NCBI GenBank assembly: GCA_964398215.1
Contig: CAYNNP010000022.1
Span: forward strand, 1-45,849
Direction of reading: 5' to 3'
DNA: 45,849 nt
From: CAYNNP01 sp964398215
GTDB taxonomy: Bacteria; Planctomycetota; Planctomycetia; Pirellulales; Pirellulaceae
In this document: piece after piece, positions 35,204 through 43,591 of the stretch
Numbering within the stretch: position 1 is the first letter of the stretch
Layout of the letters: each line of letters opens with the position of its first letter
The notes under the pieces: generated by a model
Told to the model about the DNA's origin: nothing
What the model saw: only the letters and a program-made list of their open reading frames with translations
Databases searched by the model: none
Translations under genes and position numbers: made by a program

Positions 35204-37771
35204 TCACACGTCCTCCGATTTGCTGATGAACGCTGCAGCGGGTAAACGCAATATCATTTCGATCGAATAGTTTGATCCACAACGTACTTCGAAATCACCG
35301 TTCCAAGACTCGGCCCACTGCCGAATCTCATGCAACGAATCTTCGGATTCTTGGATCAAGTACTCAGCCGCACCGCCTGCCGCCCTTTCGCTGCTTTCGT
35401 CTTGAGTGCAAAAGTGGATCGCGACGAGTTCCTTTTGTCGCACACAGCTAACATTGATCGTGCTCTTGCGAGGCGTTTCATTGACCAGCCGATCAAGAAT
35501 CATGCTAAAAGTTCGTTTTAGCAAAAACGGGTTCGCAACAACGGTTTGCTCCGAAAACGCTGTCTTCAACTCGATGGATTTCGCTGCAAGTAATCCAGCA
35601 ACTTCCTGCGCAGCGGTCTTAAACGGGCGATCGATCGACAATTCGACAACTTGCTTTTCATCAAGATGTGAACCAGCTTCTGAACTCGCATTGGCTAGTG
35701 ACACCAACTCTTTGATCTCAGATAACAGATTTGCTTCGCGAAATCCGTCAATCGATTCGTATTCGTTAACCGTCTGTTGCAACTGAGCCTCTAGACGGTC
35801 GATTCGAGAGTTTGACATCTGATGCTGCCAAGAAATCACGTCTCGGAAAACCTCGCCGTCCTGAATTTGCAATGTCAGAAAGCGAGATGCAAGTTCGCCG
35901 TTGTCGGACTCATCCGTATTCAACGACTTGACGAACATCAGGCCAGGTAGATCACTGTCCGCGCAAGCGATCACTTCGTGCAAAGTCGACCTTCGTTCGA
36001 CAATGCATTGCCGAAAAATCTCTTGGCACTCGCTAGGCGGAAGACCAGATAGTCGCTGAATGACCGTAGCGATATTCGAATCAAGAACCGGAATGTCGTT
36101 TCGCTGCAGACGCTCGATCATGCTCTGATTGGCTTTGACATACTGTCCGAAACCGTTGTAGATCGCCAAGGCGGGTTCGAGTGTGTCGACTGCACCTTCC
36201 AAAATGTTTGCGTATTGATTCAGCTCTGACTCCAGCCTGGACGTTGCGTTGGCAAGCAATTGCTCTGGCGTATGCTTCAACCGATACAACGAGTTTTGTT
36301 CATTCAGTCGCCGCATCTCTTCCTGACGTTGCAGTGAGATGTACTCGGCCATTTCGTCAGCAAAGGCGATCAGCTTATGATCGAACTGCGGATCGTTCGA
36401 TGAGTGCTGGTTGGGAAGTTGACAAACGATCATTCCAATCACCTCATTCCCAATCATCATTGGCACCATGAGTTCATTATTCTGATCTTTGTCACTGCTT
36501 GCAAAGAATCCTCGGTCACAAGTCATCACCGCGCAGTGTTGTTCGATAGCATCACGATAGGGCTGACGCAAATGATCGCGGCGTTGTTCAGCGATATCCT
36601 GTTCCTGACATCCGATGGTGGCCGCAATTTGAAAATGACTTTCGCCATTCGGTAATTCCAGCATCACAACTCGATGCATCTGAAAAATATTGCTGGCCGA
36701 CTCGCCAACTGTTTTCCACAGGTCTTGATAGCTGTGGTTCCTAGAGGTTTGTAATCCAGTTTTGCTAGTCAGTGTCCATTGCTCGAACGCTTGGCTCATG
36801 TAAACACATCGCTGCTGCCAAACCAATAGCCAGACACCGCCAACCGTCAAAAGGCATGCGATTAGAGGCGTTCGAGTAGATGCGTAGTGATCAACAGCGA
36901 CGCTCGCGAGCAACACAAACAAAAACAGACAAATTCCAAACCGTAGCAAGCGATCGATGTTGCACCGCCTGAAGATCAACAAACTTGCTGCAGCCAACAG
37001 CAACAAAACCAGTAGCCGATACAGCGGCCCCAGTTCACGGATTGATTCTTTGCCAATCATCGTTTCTACGATGTTGCCGTGAGCCTCCAGTCGACTCATT
37101 CGCGAGAAGCCATTGGCCGCAGTCCCGACTAGGTTGTCGCTGTTTGACCTTGGGCCAATCACGACCACACGATCCTTCACCAAAGCATCAACCACTTTTT
37201 GTTGCTCAAATGCTGTGAGGTCGACATGTGGCAAGGAGTCTCGCCCGCCTTTGAACCGCACATAGATACGGTCATCAGGAACTAGCCCGGACGCGTCTTC
37301 CATGCCGAGCTTGGATGCGAACGACGGGATTCCGTGTTGCGAGTCTAGCGGTATGTGCCAACGTAATCGAGTTTGTTTGTCGCCGTTCAAACCCAGATGA
37401 CCGTATCGCAGGCCTTGCGGTTGGCAGCCGTTGATGTCACACCCCACCACAATCTTCTCAGCAAACGAAAGTTGTTCGATCGCAGTGAATTGCTCTGCGG
37501 TCATCTGATGTGCGATAGCGATCTGTTCTGGTTGATGCTGCTCAATCAGTTTCAGAAGACTGACGAGCCGTGCGGTATCCAGAAACACGTTTGGCTCACA
37601 GTAAACCAGCAAGGTCGAGTGTTGCAGTATCCGCGAGCAGTTCGTCTGGCATGCATCGAAAACAGCATCGTCCGCGCAGCGAAAAAATGATCGCGTGCTT
37701 GCAGTGCAAACAACAATCGTTACGAATAGCCATACTAGATGGCCACGCGATTGAGTATGTCTCGCCCTCAT
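35204..37771 (-). CDS. CHASE2-type membrane sensor with degenerate kinase C-terminus
   Basis: The 855-aa product has an N-terminal span (12-28) and an extracytoplasmic CHASE2-like domain (about 35-245, with DRVVVIGPRSNSDN and LEAHGNIVETMIG). Three spans follow (251-267, 278-293, 301-318), the usual CHASE2 arrangement. The cytoplasmic part shows a GAF-like region (about 345-490), a PAS-like region (about 530-640) and a coiled, HATPase-like end. No phospho-acceptor H-box is visible, and the N-box position reads ILDRLVNETPRKS. DxGxG and GxG glycine boxes are missing, so it is probably a non-catalytic receptor. It is first in the operon; gcgga-gcaa near the ATG gives a ribosome binding site (ggag). 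Confidence 0.82.
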   Translation of the reverse strand: MRARHTQSRGHLVWLFVTIVVCTASTRSFFRCADDAVFDACQTNCSRILQHSTLLVYCEPNVFLDTARLVSLLKLIEQHQPEQIAIAHQMTAEQFTAIEQLSFAEKIVVGCDINGCQPQGLRYGHLGLNGDKQTRLRWHIPLDSQHGIPSFASKLGMEDASGLVPDDRIYVRFKGGRDSLPHVDLTAFEQQKVVDALVKDRVVVIGPRSNSDNLVGTAANGFSRMSRLEAHGNIVETMIGKESIRELGPLYRLLVLLLLAAASLLIFRRCNIDRLLRFGICLFLFVLLASVAVDHYASTRTPLIACLLTVGGVWLLVWQQRCVYMSQAFEQWTLTSKTGLQTSRNHSYQDLWKTVGESASNIFQMHRVVMLELPNGESHFQIAATIGCQEQDIAEQRRDHLRQPYRDAIEQHCAVMTCDRGFFASSDKDQNNELMVPMMIGNEVIGMIVCQLPNQHSSNDPQFDHKLIAFADEMAEYISLQRQEEMRRLNEQNSLYRLKHTPEQLLANATSRLESELNQYANILEGAVDTLEPALAIYNGFGQYVKANQSMIERLQRNDIPVLDSNIATVIQRLSGLPPSECQEIFRQCIVERRSTLHEVIACADSDLPGLMFVKSLNTDESDNGELASRFLTLQIQDGEVFRDVISWQHQMSNSRIDRLEAQLQQTVNEYESIDGFREANLLSEIKELVSLANASSEAGSHLDEKQVVELSIDRPFKTAAQEVAGLLAAKSIELKTAFSEQTVVANPFLLKRTFSMILDRLVNETPRKSTINVSCVRQKELVAIHFCTQDESSERAAGGAAEYLIQESEDSLHEIRQWAESWNGDFEVRCGSNYSIEMILRLPAAAFISKSEDV

Positions 37772-38122
37772 TTGCTCCGTAGGTGTTAAAAACCACGGGT
37801 TTTCCTAAGCAAAGAGTACGTCGCCACCAAATCAATGAGCTGTTGCAAAGGGTAAAAAACACATGCCAAGCGAATCAATTTGAGTCGTAAACGATCGGTA
37901 CGATTCTGCGGAATCACAGAGCTAAGACGTCGTACCCAGGAGGGGGAGAGGACCTGAAATTTGGCTTTGGGCTACCAAAATCTAATTGCAAACAATTAAC
38001 GACATGCTAGTGCCCCAATGATCAGCCAAACGTTCCCGTTGCACATGGAATCGCAACGCCAGTTAGACTAGGTAGGCTCCGTGTTGGGCAATGGTTCTAT
38101 TCAAATAATCTTAGGCAAACGA
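37772..38122. other. Divergent intergenic region
   Basis: The spacer lies between the CHASE2 operon (-) and the trypsin-like protease gene (+). It includes a purine-rich tract ccaggagggggagagg near 37937-37953. No ORF or clear RNA fold was seen. Promoters for both units are expected here. Confidence 0.4.
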
Positions 38123-38908
38123 ATGCAAAGGCTTTCCATCGCGACACTAGCTCTTACGCTGCTGACACTGCTTGTTTCACCAACTCAAGCAAGTGAAGCA
38201 GATGAGAGACTGGTCTTGGCGACATACAAATTTTCCAATGAGTCATCGACAGCAACTGGTTTTGTCGTCAGCCGCACTCAGAATGGGGTGATCGAGTACT
38301 TTGCGGTCACGTCAAATCATGTCTTTGACAAAATGACTGGCAACACGTGCATTCTGGTTGCGAGATCCAAGAAAGAGAATGGCGAGTATCTACGTCGCGA
38401 AATTCCGTTGCCCATTCGTGCAGACGGAAAGGACCTTTGGCGAAAAGATCAACAACATGATGTTGCTGTGCTGCGATTGCCAGCTGGTTTGGGAGTGATA
38501 AGCATTCCCAGCGAGTGCCTTGCAACCGAAGAGGCTTTAGCGAAAGTCTTCACCGGTGACATAGTTAAATCGGCGACGTTTCCAGAACGCACGGAAGCGA
38601 ATGGCGCCGGATTTCCGTTGATGCGAATGGGTGCGATTGCAAGCCATCCCATTCGCCCCACGGATATCCATCCAACATTCTTGGTGGATGCAAACACATG
38701 GAAAGGCGACAGTGGCAGCGCTGTCATGCACTCGACGCTGCGTTACAGAAACGACTGGCCAATGATCTTGGGGATCACACGCGGCATGCAGAATATCACC
38801 GATACGGTGAAAGAATCACGTTTCGTGGAAAAGCGGAGTGACTATCCGCTGGGCATCGCTGTCGTGGTTCATGCAAAATTTGCCGCGAAACTGATTGCAA
38901 ACTACTAA
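38123..38908 (+). CDS. Secreted trypsin-like serine protease
   Basis: ATG 38123 gives a good signal peptide (MQRLSIATLALTLLTLLVSPTQA); the frame is open to 38081. The catalytic triad can be read as His in FAVTSNHVFD, Asp in QQHDVAVLRLP and Ser in WKGDSGSAVM (GDSGS). The order and spacing fit the chymotrypsin/trypsin fold (261 aa). It has no PDZ domain, unlike DegP/HtrA. It should act in the periplasm or outside. The gene ends 8 bp from the convergent histidine kinase gene. Confidence 0.85.
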   Translation: MQRLSIATLALTLLTLLVSPTQASEADERLVLATYKFSNESSTATGFVVSRTQNGVIEYFAVTSNHVFDKMTGNTCILVARSKKENGEYLRREIPLPIRADGKDLWRKDQQHDVAVLRLPAGLGVISIPSECLATEEALAKVFTGDIVKSATFPERTEANGAGFPLMRMGAIASHPIRPTDIHPTFLVDANTWKGDSGSAVMHSTLRYRNDWPMILGITRGMQNITDTVKESRFVEKRSDYPLGIAVVVHAKFAAKLIANY

Positions 38909-38916
38909 AAACGAGT

Positions 38917-39612
38917 TCAATCGGCGGCATTGGACGCTGACAACTTCAACGTCGTACCGGTGTCGGGTGCTGTTTCGATATATAAGTTTGCTGCGATCGC
39001 ATTGGCCCGAAAGCGAATCGATTTCAAGCCATGACTTTCCCGTTCAATCGATTCTTGGCGAAACCCGCATCCGTTATCTGAAACCTCTAACAATGCCTGA
39101 GAGTTTTCCGTGGCGCGAAGGCAAACACTGATTTTTGTCGCGCCACTATGCTTTACAGCGTTGCGTATCGCTTCACCTGCGATACGCAAAAACGCGATGG
39201 CGACGTCTTGTTTCGCGAACACGAATTCCGGATCGATTTGCCACGATACAATCTCTCGCGCCGATTGATTCAAATGAGCAATTGAAAGTTTGCATGCTGG
39301 CAGCCACTGATGGCAAACGTCGATCCCAGGCATTGCCATCGCGATAAGGTCGCGACCCAGGGTTTGCGCCTGCTGAAGCAAATCTCGTGCGTGTTGAAGA
39401 GCAACGGATTCGCTGCCGTCACGGATTTCTTTATCAACCGCCGCGTGTGCCGTAAAGATTAACGGCAAAAGAAGATCGTGGATGTCGTTAGCAACAGAAA
39501 TGCGTTCCGACTCTAACGCATCTTGAAGTTCCGTGCGCGACACATCGTCGTCAGATTCACGACTTGCCAAACCAGCCTTTCTTCTCAAAGCTTGCGATTG
39601 CTTTTGCTTCAT
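38917..39612 (-). CDS. Soluble histidine kinase, NarX/HisKA_3 type
   Basis: The 231-aa product has a HisKA_3 dimerisation segment with the phospho-acceptor His in ERISVANDIHDLLLPL. A HATPase domain follows, with EAIRNAVKHSGATKISV (N-box), SDNGCGFRQ and HGLKSIRFRANAI. No sensor domain or membrane span is present. The ATG at 39612 lies 56 bases inside the upstream STAS gene; a later GTG (39543) would shorten the overlap but start close to the H-box. The pair probably forms one transcript. No NarL-type response regulator gene lies beside it, so the phosphotransfer partner is unknown. Confidence 0.87.
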   Translation of the reverse strand: MKQKQSQALRRKAGLASRESDDDVSRTELQDALESERISVANDIHDLLLPLIFTAHAAVDKEIRDGSESVALQHARDLLQQAQTLGRDLIAMAMPGIDVCHQWLPACKLSIAHLNQSAREIVSWQIDPEFVFAKQDVAIAFLRIAGEAIRNAVKHSGATKISVCLRATENSQALLEVSDNGCGFRQESIERESHGLKSIRFRANAIAANLYIETAPDTGTTLKLSASNAAD

Positions 39613-39928
39613 CAGACTGAATGTCGAACAGTTTGTTCAACTTTGTGATCTTGAATACTTCGAGAACGTTTGGGGAAACCTCGCAAAACTTCAAGTTAAC
39701 CTCCTGCGCCTTGCAGGTTTTGTTCAGCATCACCAATTTCGTAATCATGGCAGACGACATGAAAGAAACGCCACGAAAATTCAGAAGCAATTTGCCTTGC
39801 ACTGCTTGTGGAACGATTTCTTGCAATTCACGGCCGACTTGTTCGATCCGCTGGCTGTCCAGGATTTTACTGTCTGAAAAACCGACAACGAGTACATCGC
39901 CATTCGGAGTAGTTGTGATGGCCGGCAT
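39557..39928 (-). CDS. STAS-domain protein (anti-sigma factor antagonist-like)
   Basis: The 123-aa product matches the STAS fold: DVLVVGFSDSKILDSQRIEQVG, then LLLNFRGVSFMSSAMITKLVML. The Ser in FMSSAM sits at the phosphorylation site of SpoIIAA/RsbV-type antagonists. The end is VSPNVLEVFKITKLNKLFDI. Members bind anti-sigma kinases in partner-switching circuits. No RsbW-type kinase adjoins; instead a NarX-type kinase follows with an overlap of up to 56 bp. Whether it regulates a sigma factor or that kinase is unknown. Confidence 0.9.
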   Translation of the reverse strand: MPAITTTPNGDVLVVGFSDSKILDSQRIEQVGRELQEIVPQAVQGKLLLNFRGVSFMSSAMITKLVMLNKTCKAQEVNLKFCEVSPNVLEVFKITKLNKLFDIQSDEAKAIASFEKKGWFGKS

Positions 39929-40077
39929 GGGATCAGATCTCTTTCGTGTGCAATCGACCGGTTATTCCTGGTCGAAAATCTACTAACAACGCTAATAGCC
40001 TATCACCGACGTCTCAGTTAGGCAATTCGCGGTTGCGGCAATTTAGGGCAAATCAGTTTTTGATTCTGGGCCATTTT

Positions 40078-40135
40078 GGTAACCCGACGCGTGAACGAGG
40101 GACAACGGGAGCCCTCGCTGACGCGTCGGGCTACC
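40078..40135. repeat. REP/MITE-like inverted repeat
   Basis: Two 24-base arms, ggtaacccgacgcgtgaacg-aggg (40078-40101) and its near reverse complement (40112-40135), differ at three positions and enclose a 10-base spacer. The core acgcgtcgggctacc closely resembles an interspersed element I recall from Rhodopirellula genomes. Only one copy was seen in this window. It may also act as a transcription end between the two minus-strand operons. Confidence 0.75.
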
Positions 40136-40186
40136 ATTTCTTCAGGCATCTCAGCTTGAAACAATAGGTACAGCAACACCACGCAT

Positions 40187-40780
40187 TCAAGGATCCAATT
40201 CGTCTAGCTCGTCCAGCAATCGGTCCAAGCTCTCGTCGGTTTGCGTTTGTGCGGCAATGAATTCCGTTATCACCGGCTTGGGAGGCGGAATGACCGGCGA
40301 GACCGTCTTTGGCCTGGGTTTTGCTGGCGAATTGGAATTTGGCGGCTTGGGAGTTGAGCCCATTCCAATTGAAAACGTCTTGGTTTGGCGCGTCTTGAGT
40401 AGCGATTGGAGAGCTTCGCAAACCTGAGCGCCTGACTGAAATTCCGACAAATTGAACGCAAAAATTTTGCGACCAACTGGTGATGCTTGCCCATCTGGAT
40501 CAGACGTATGCCGAGCGCGAACTCCTGCAAAACCGATGTCATGCAGTTCGCCAATCGTGATGTCCGGATCGTCCCACGCGAGAATGACTGCGTCCCCGCT
40601 AAGTGATTCCAGCGATAAATATTCGGTCGATGAAGGGGCAATGCTTGCTATCGGGCCAATCAAATGCAAATCAATCCCCGGGACTCCAATCACCGAACCA
40701 ATGGTGTCCTCTGCTAGCTGTTGCCCTGTCGTTGAAACCGGAGGCGTTTGAACCATGATGACGCAAAGTCGGACGGCCAT
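40187..40780 (-). CDS. Hypothetical protein with Pro-rich linker, last gene of the arrestin-like/ATPase operon
   Basis: The 197-aa product has an N-terminal alpha/beta region (about 1-140), with strands such as DLHLIGPIASIAPSS, GDAVILAWDDPDITIGEL and RKIFAFNLSEF. A Pro/Lys-rich linker (about 145-170, PKPPNSNSPAKPRP) leads to a short acidic C-terminal helix (DESLDRLLDELDELDP) that could be a docking motif. I recognise no family. It lies 37 bp downstream of the P-loop ATPase gene in the same direction and is likely co-transcribed. Confidence 0.7.
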   Translation of the reverse strand: MAVRLCVIMVQTPPVSTTGQQLAEDTIGSVIGVPGIDLHLIGPIASIAPSSTEYLSLESLSGDAVILAWDDPDITIGELHDIGFAGVRARHTSDPDGQASPVGRKIFAFNLSEFQSGAQVCEALQSLLKTRQTKTFSIGMGSTPKPPNSNSPAKPRPKTVSPVIPPPKPVITEFIAAQTQTDESLDRLLDELDELDP

Positions 40781-40817
40781 GTTGTGAACTCAAGTTGCGT
40801 AAGCGGATTGCGTTAGA

Positions 40818-41498
40818 TCAATTGTTTGTAGCGTGAACATTCGCGGCTAAGTCATACATCCGAAATAAGAATGACCTAACGTCTTGAACATTGCTAACTT
40901 TTTTATCAGTGATCGCTGCTTCTAAACGCTGAACCACGTCTGCGCTGGAATCAGCAAGCAGATAATCTAACAGATCGCGAATCAACTTGGCGCTGACGTG
41001 CGTCCGATAAACGCAACGCATGCCAATCATTTCCACATGAGACGTTGCCATCAAAAACTGCTGCATTCGGATCGCTCGAGCAAGCACTCTCGTGCGGCCG
41101 ACGCGCCCAAGCTGTTCGATTCCATCAACGATCAAAAGGCCGCTCTCTGCCTGCTGCTGCAATCGTTCTTGCTGCTCAATTACCGCTTGCAAGTTCGCTG
41201 AGCGATGGCGAATCAAATCAATTGGCTTTCGCGTTTCTGCTGCGTGCAATTGTACACGCTCAACGGCAGGAAAGCTCTCGCGAAGCGGATCGATCAAAGT
41301 TTCAATCAGTGTCGATTTCCCAGTGCCATGCGCACCGACAATCAAGCTTCTTTTCGCTGCCCGAATCGATTGTACAAGGCCCTGCTGCGATGTCCCGGTT
41401 GGAAACCGATACGGAATTGAACCAGGTCGAACGAATTTCGTCGAAAACGGATTGACGAAGAATGCAGCTTCGCTTGAGACTCGATGCGCGGTACTCAC
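40818..41498 (-). CDS. P-loop ATPase
   Basis: The 226-aa product has Walker A GAHGTGKST (about 54-62) and Walker B GLLIVDGIEQL, separated by a helical insert rich in Gln. The C-terminal half is helical (HVSAKLIRDLLDYLL). It starts with GTG 41498, which overlaps the stop of the upstream gene as GTGA, so translation is coupled. No HNH, nuclease or DNA-binding motif was recognised. It is compact for a P-loop ATPase, and its role must come from its partners: two arrestin-like proteins upstream and the Pro-rich protein downstream. Confidence 0.82.
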   Translation of the reverse strand: MSTAHRVSSEAAFFVNPFSTKFVRPGSIPYRFPTGTSQQGLVQSIRAAKRSLIVGAHGTGKSTLIETLIDPLRESFPAVERVQLHAAETRKPIDLIRHRSANLQAVIEQQERLQQQAESGLLIVDGIEQLGRVGRTRVLARAIRMQQFLMATSHVEMIGMRCVYRTHVSAKLIRDLLDYLLADSSADVVQRLEAAITDKKVSNVQDVRSFLFRMYDLAANVHATNN

Positions 41499-41929
41499 TC
41501 GGTCGGTTGCTGCTGAGACGTATCAGGGCGCTGCAGCGATCGGACCGCGTCGCCACGTTCGCGTGCACCATGCGAGACCAAGTGGAATGGTTGCTCGGTA
41601 ACGATTTCACGACCATCAGTCATGAACAACCGCAGCCGAATGCACCATCGCAAATTGATCAATCGGCCATAGTAACTGAGCGGTGTCATTGGCAAATCGC
41701 ACGTCAAAGCCTGGTCATCTGCCAAGCCAAGTCGACGAATGTGGTCTTCATCGAGTCGTACGAAGTGGTGAACGCGCAGATCCTCGTCGCCTTTTCCCAT
41801 CGAATGCCACAGCACTGACAATTCAATCGACTGCAACTTGTCCAACGTGATACGACTCACATGCCAGGAAACCGCTAGGCTTTCACCGCACTCGTAAGTC
41901 GCGTCTTCACGGCACAACGAAACGTTCAC
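41495..41929 (-). CDS. Small beta protein, possibly arrestin-like
   Basis: GTG 41929 is chosen because it overlaps the upstream stop as GTGA, mirroring the GTGA junction at the other end of this gene. The open frame extends to 42109 but would overlap the upstream gene by 184 bp. The 144-aa product is mostly beta: YECGESLAVSWHVSRITLDK, IELSVLWHSMGKGDEDL and LPMTPLSYYGRLINLRWCIR. This looks like one lobe of an arrestin-like sandwich, complementing the C-terminal part of the upstream protein. That fold call is an inference from pattern only. Confidence 0.7.
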   Translation of the reverse strand: MNVSLCREDATYECGESLAVSWHVSRITLDKLQSIELSVLWHSMGKGDEDLRVHHFVRLDEDHIRRLGLADDQALTCDLPMTPLSYYGRLINLRWCIRLRLFMTDGREIVTEQPFHLVSHGARERGDAVRSLQRPDTSQQQPTE

Positions 41930-42990
41930 CGCGGGCTGCGCTTCAACGGCAACTCGGGTGGATGAACGACGACGGGAAAACTTCGGCAGAACGATGGCCA
42001 CGGACGTGACTCTCCAGTTACAACAATCTTCCAACGGATGGCATTGTGGGTGCCAACGAATGAATGCATCGCATTTGCAGGCAGCTCCAACGTCAATTGT
42101 TGCTCCCAAGGTGATTGCGGGTCAACGCGTACAACGCGTTCTTTGTGTAATTCTACTGTAAACGCCTCGAATCGCTCGACTCTGACGTCCGTTCCCTGGC
42201 GATAAAAAGTCTCTTCTTCGCAGGTCAGTTGGACTAAAACCTTCTTCAATTGCATCCGGCCAGCCTGGGAAACATACAGGTTGTATTTCTGATCCGGAAA
42301 AAGCGGGTGATCGCTAATCTCGACGATAGTTGCCCCAATCCCCGCAAATTTACGTAGCTGAGAAAGGAAGAGTCGGAACGACCACCAACCAATTCCTGCG
42401 AATGGCACCAACAAAAACGCAAGAACATACCGCGGCCGAGCGTACCAAAACCCCGATATCACAACGGCAAGCAACACGAACCAGACGGCATTCCACAGCA
42501 AAGCCAAGACAGCTGGGCCCGCCAGCGGCGCCGTTTGCGGGCTTTCCTGCGCCAACCGAAAACGTTCATGTTCGCCAGGACTTTCCGTTAACGCACGCCC
42601 CTGCGGAACATTGGGCAGCTTTTCGTCGTCGTGCTCATCAAATCTGGGCGACAGCTCCAGCGCCTCTGCCCGGCTCTTTAGCGCTGATCGCCGTTCGTTG
42701 CTGGCCCCAAATGACATCAACTGCAAAACCAACCCGATCACTCCCGACGCGATCGCTGCAACAGACAGGACTCCAAAAATCCAGAACGAAAGTCCTCCCG
42801 TAAAGGCTTCGGAGGATACCTCTGGAGCCTTTTCTGGCGCGAACCGATTGATCAACGTCAGTGATAGCGTGAACACACCCAGCAGGAACAAGCCCGCAAA
42901 GAAAGCTGCTTCGACCGCAATCCCGCCTTCGGCTGAACCAGCAAAACGCTGGCCCCGTTTTTTGCTCCAAGGTCTGGGAAATCGCGGCAT
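41926..42990 (-). CDS. Four-span membrane protein with C-terminal arrestin-like beta domain
   Basis: The 354-aa product has two hydrophobic pairs (about 28-47, 68-92; about 160-178, 184-205). A charged cytoplasmic loop (about 95-155) separates them. The C-terminal 150 residues are a beta-rich domain: GATIVEISDHPLFPDQKYNLYV, VLVQLTCEEETFYRQGTDV, ANAMHSFVGTHNAIRWKI and ending FPVVVHPPELP. The HSF...I.W motif resembles the arrestin C-lobe. It is the first gene of a four-gene operon with GTGA overlaps. No enzymatic motif was found. Confidence 0.78.
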   Translation of the reverse strand: MPRFPRPWSKKRGQRFAGSAEGGIAVEAAFFAGLFLLGVFTLSLTLINRFAPEKAPEVSSEAFTGGLSFWIFGVLSVAAIASGVIGLVLQLMSFGASNERRSALKSRAEALELSPRFDEHDDEKLPNVPQGRALTESPGEHERFRLAQESPQTAPLAGPAVLALLWNAVWFVLLAVVISGFWYARPRYVLAFLLVPFAGIGWWSFRLFLSQLRKFAGIGATIVEISDHPLFPDQKYNLYVSQAGRMQLKKVLVQLTCEEETFYRQGTDVRVERFEAFTVELHKERVVRVDPQSPWEQQLTLELPANAMHSFVGTHNAIRWKIVVTGESRPWPSFCRSFPVVVHPPELPLKRSPR

Positions 42991-43201
42991 CGAAGTCGTT
43001 CAGCTGTGGGACGTGTTGAATAGCGGGGCAAATCCCCTTGCACGCTCGCCATTCTATCGCAGCGAATCCGATTCGTCATTGGAGGCAATTCGCACCGCTT
43101 AGCGATTTTGTTGCCCGAAATGAAACAGATGTGACGCCTTTCAAGAGCCTGGTCCGCCAACTGACAAGCCACAACGTCTAGCAGAATTTTGGATGGTGCC
43201 C

Positions 43202-43591
43202 TTAATTGCCTCGCCAGCCATTTGTTCTGTACCGGGCCTTCTGCCGACGTTCGCGAACTTCATCGGGAAGCAAAGAATCGAAATCAAACGCCTTCTCGAA
43301 TTGCACCCTCCTAACGGCTCTGCGAAGTGGCGGAACAGAGAAAATGATACTTGCAAATATCAACTGCAAAACAAGCAGCATTAGCCAGACCTTCACGGCC
43401 CCTTTGAACCCCTGATGGGAACTCACGTTCAGCGATGTTCCCTTTTGCTCTGCGGTCAAACCAATCAACAAGACCATCGCAGGGAGCAGAAGACCAACCA
43501 TTATGGCGCCAACAACAACATGGATAACAGAAACATAGGCCAGTGCAGTTGCTGCGGTTAGCAACATCAGCGACTGTATCCCAAACTTCAT
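43202..43591 (-). CDS. Small hypothetical membrane protein
   Basis: The 129-aa product has about three hydrophobic segments: 5-20 (IQSLMLLTAATALAYV), 22-45 (IHVVVGAIMVGLLLPAMVLLIG) and 67-88 (VKVWLMLLVLQLIFASIIFS). The tail is basic (RRAVRRVQ ... RERRQKARYRTN). Its ATG overlaps the stop of the GH16-like gene as ATGA, so the two are translationally coupled. I recognise no family or function. Confidence 0.72.
   Translation of the reverse strand: MKFGIQSLMLLTAATALAYVSVIHVVVGAIMVGLLLPAMVLLIGLTAEQKGTSLNVSSHQGFKGAVKVWLMLLVLQLIFASIIFSVPPLRRAVRRVQFEKAFDFDSLLPDEVRERRQKARYRTNGWRGN

Noticed and set aside
29450..37771. Standard poly-gamma-glutamate synthesis operon
   Set aside because: Only PgsC-like halves are present; no PgsB ligase or PgsA gene is found.
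41930..42109. Upstream extension of the small arrestin-like gene to 42109
   Set aside because: It would overlap the upstream gene by 184 bp; the GTGA junction at 41929 is a better start.
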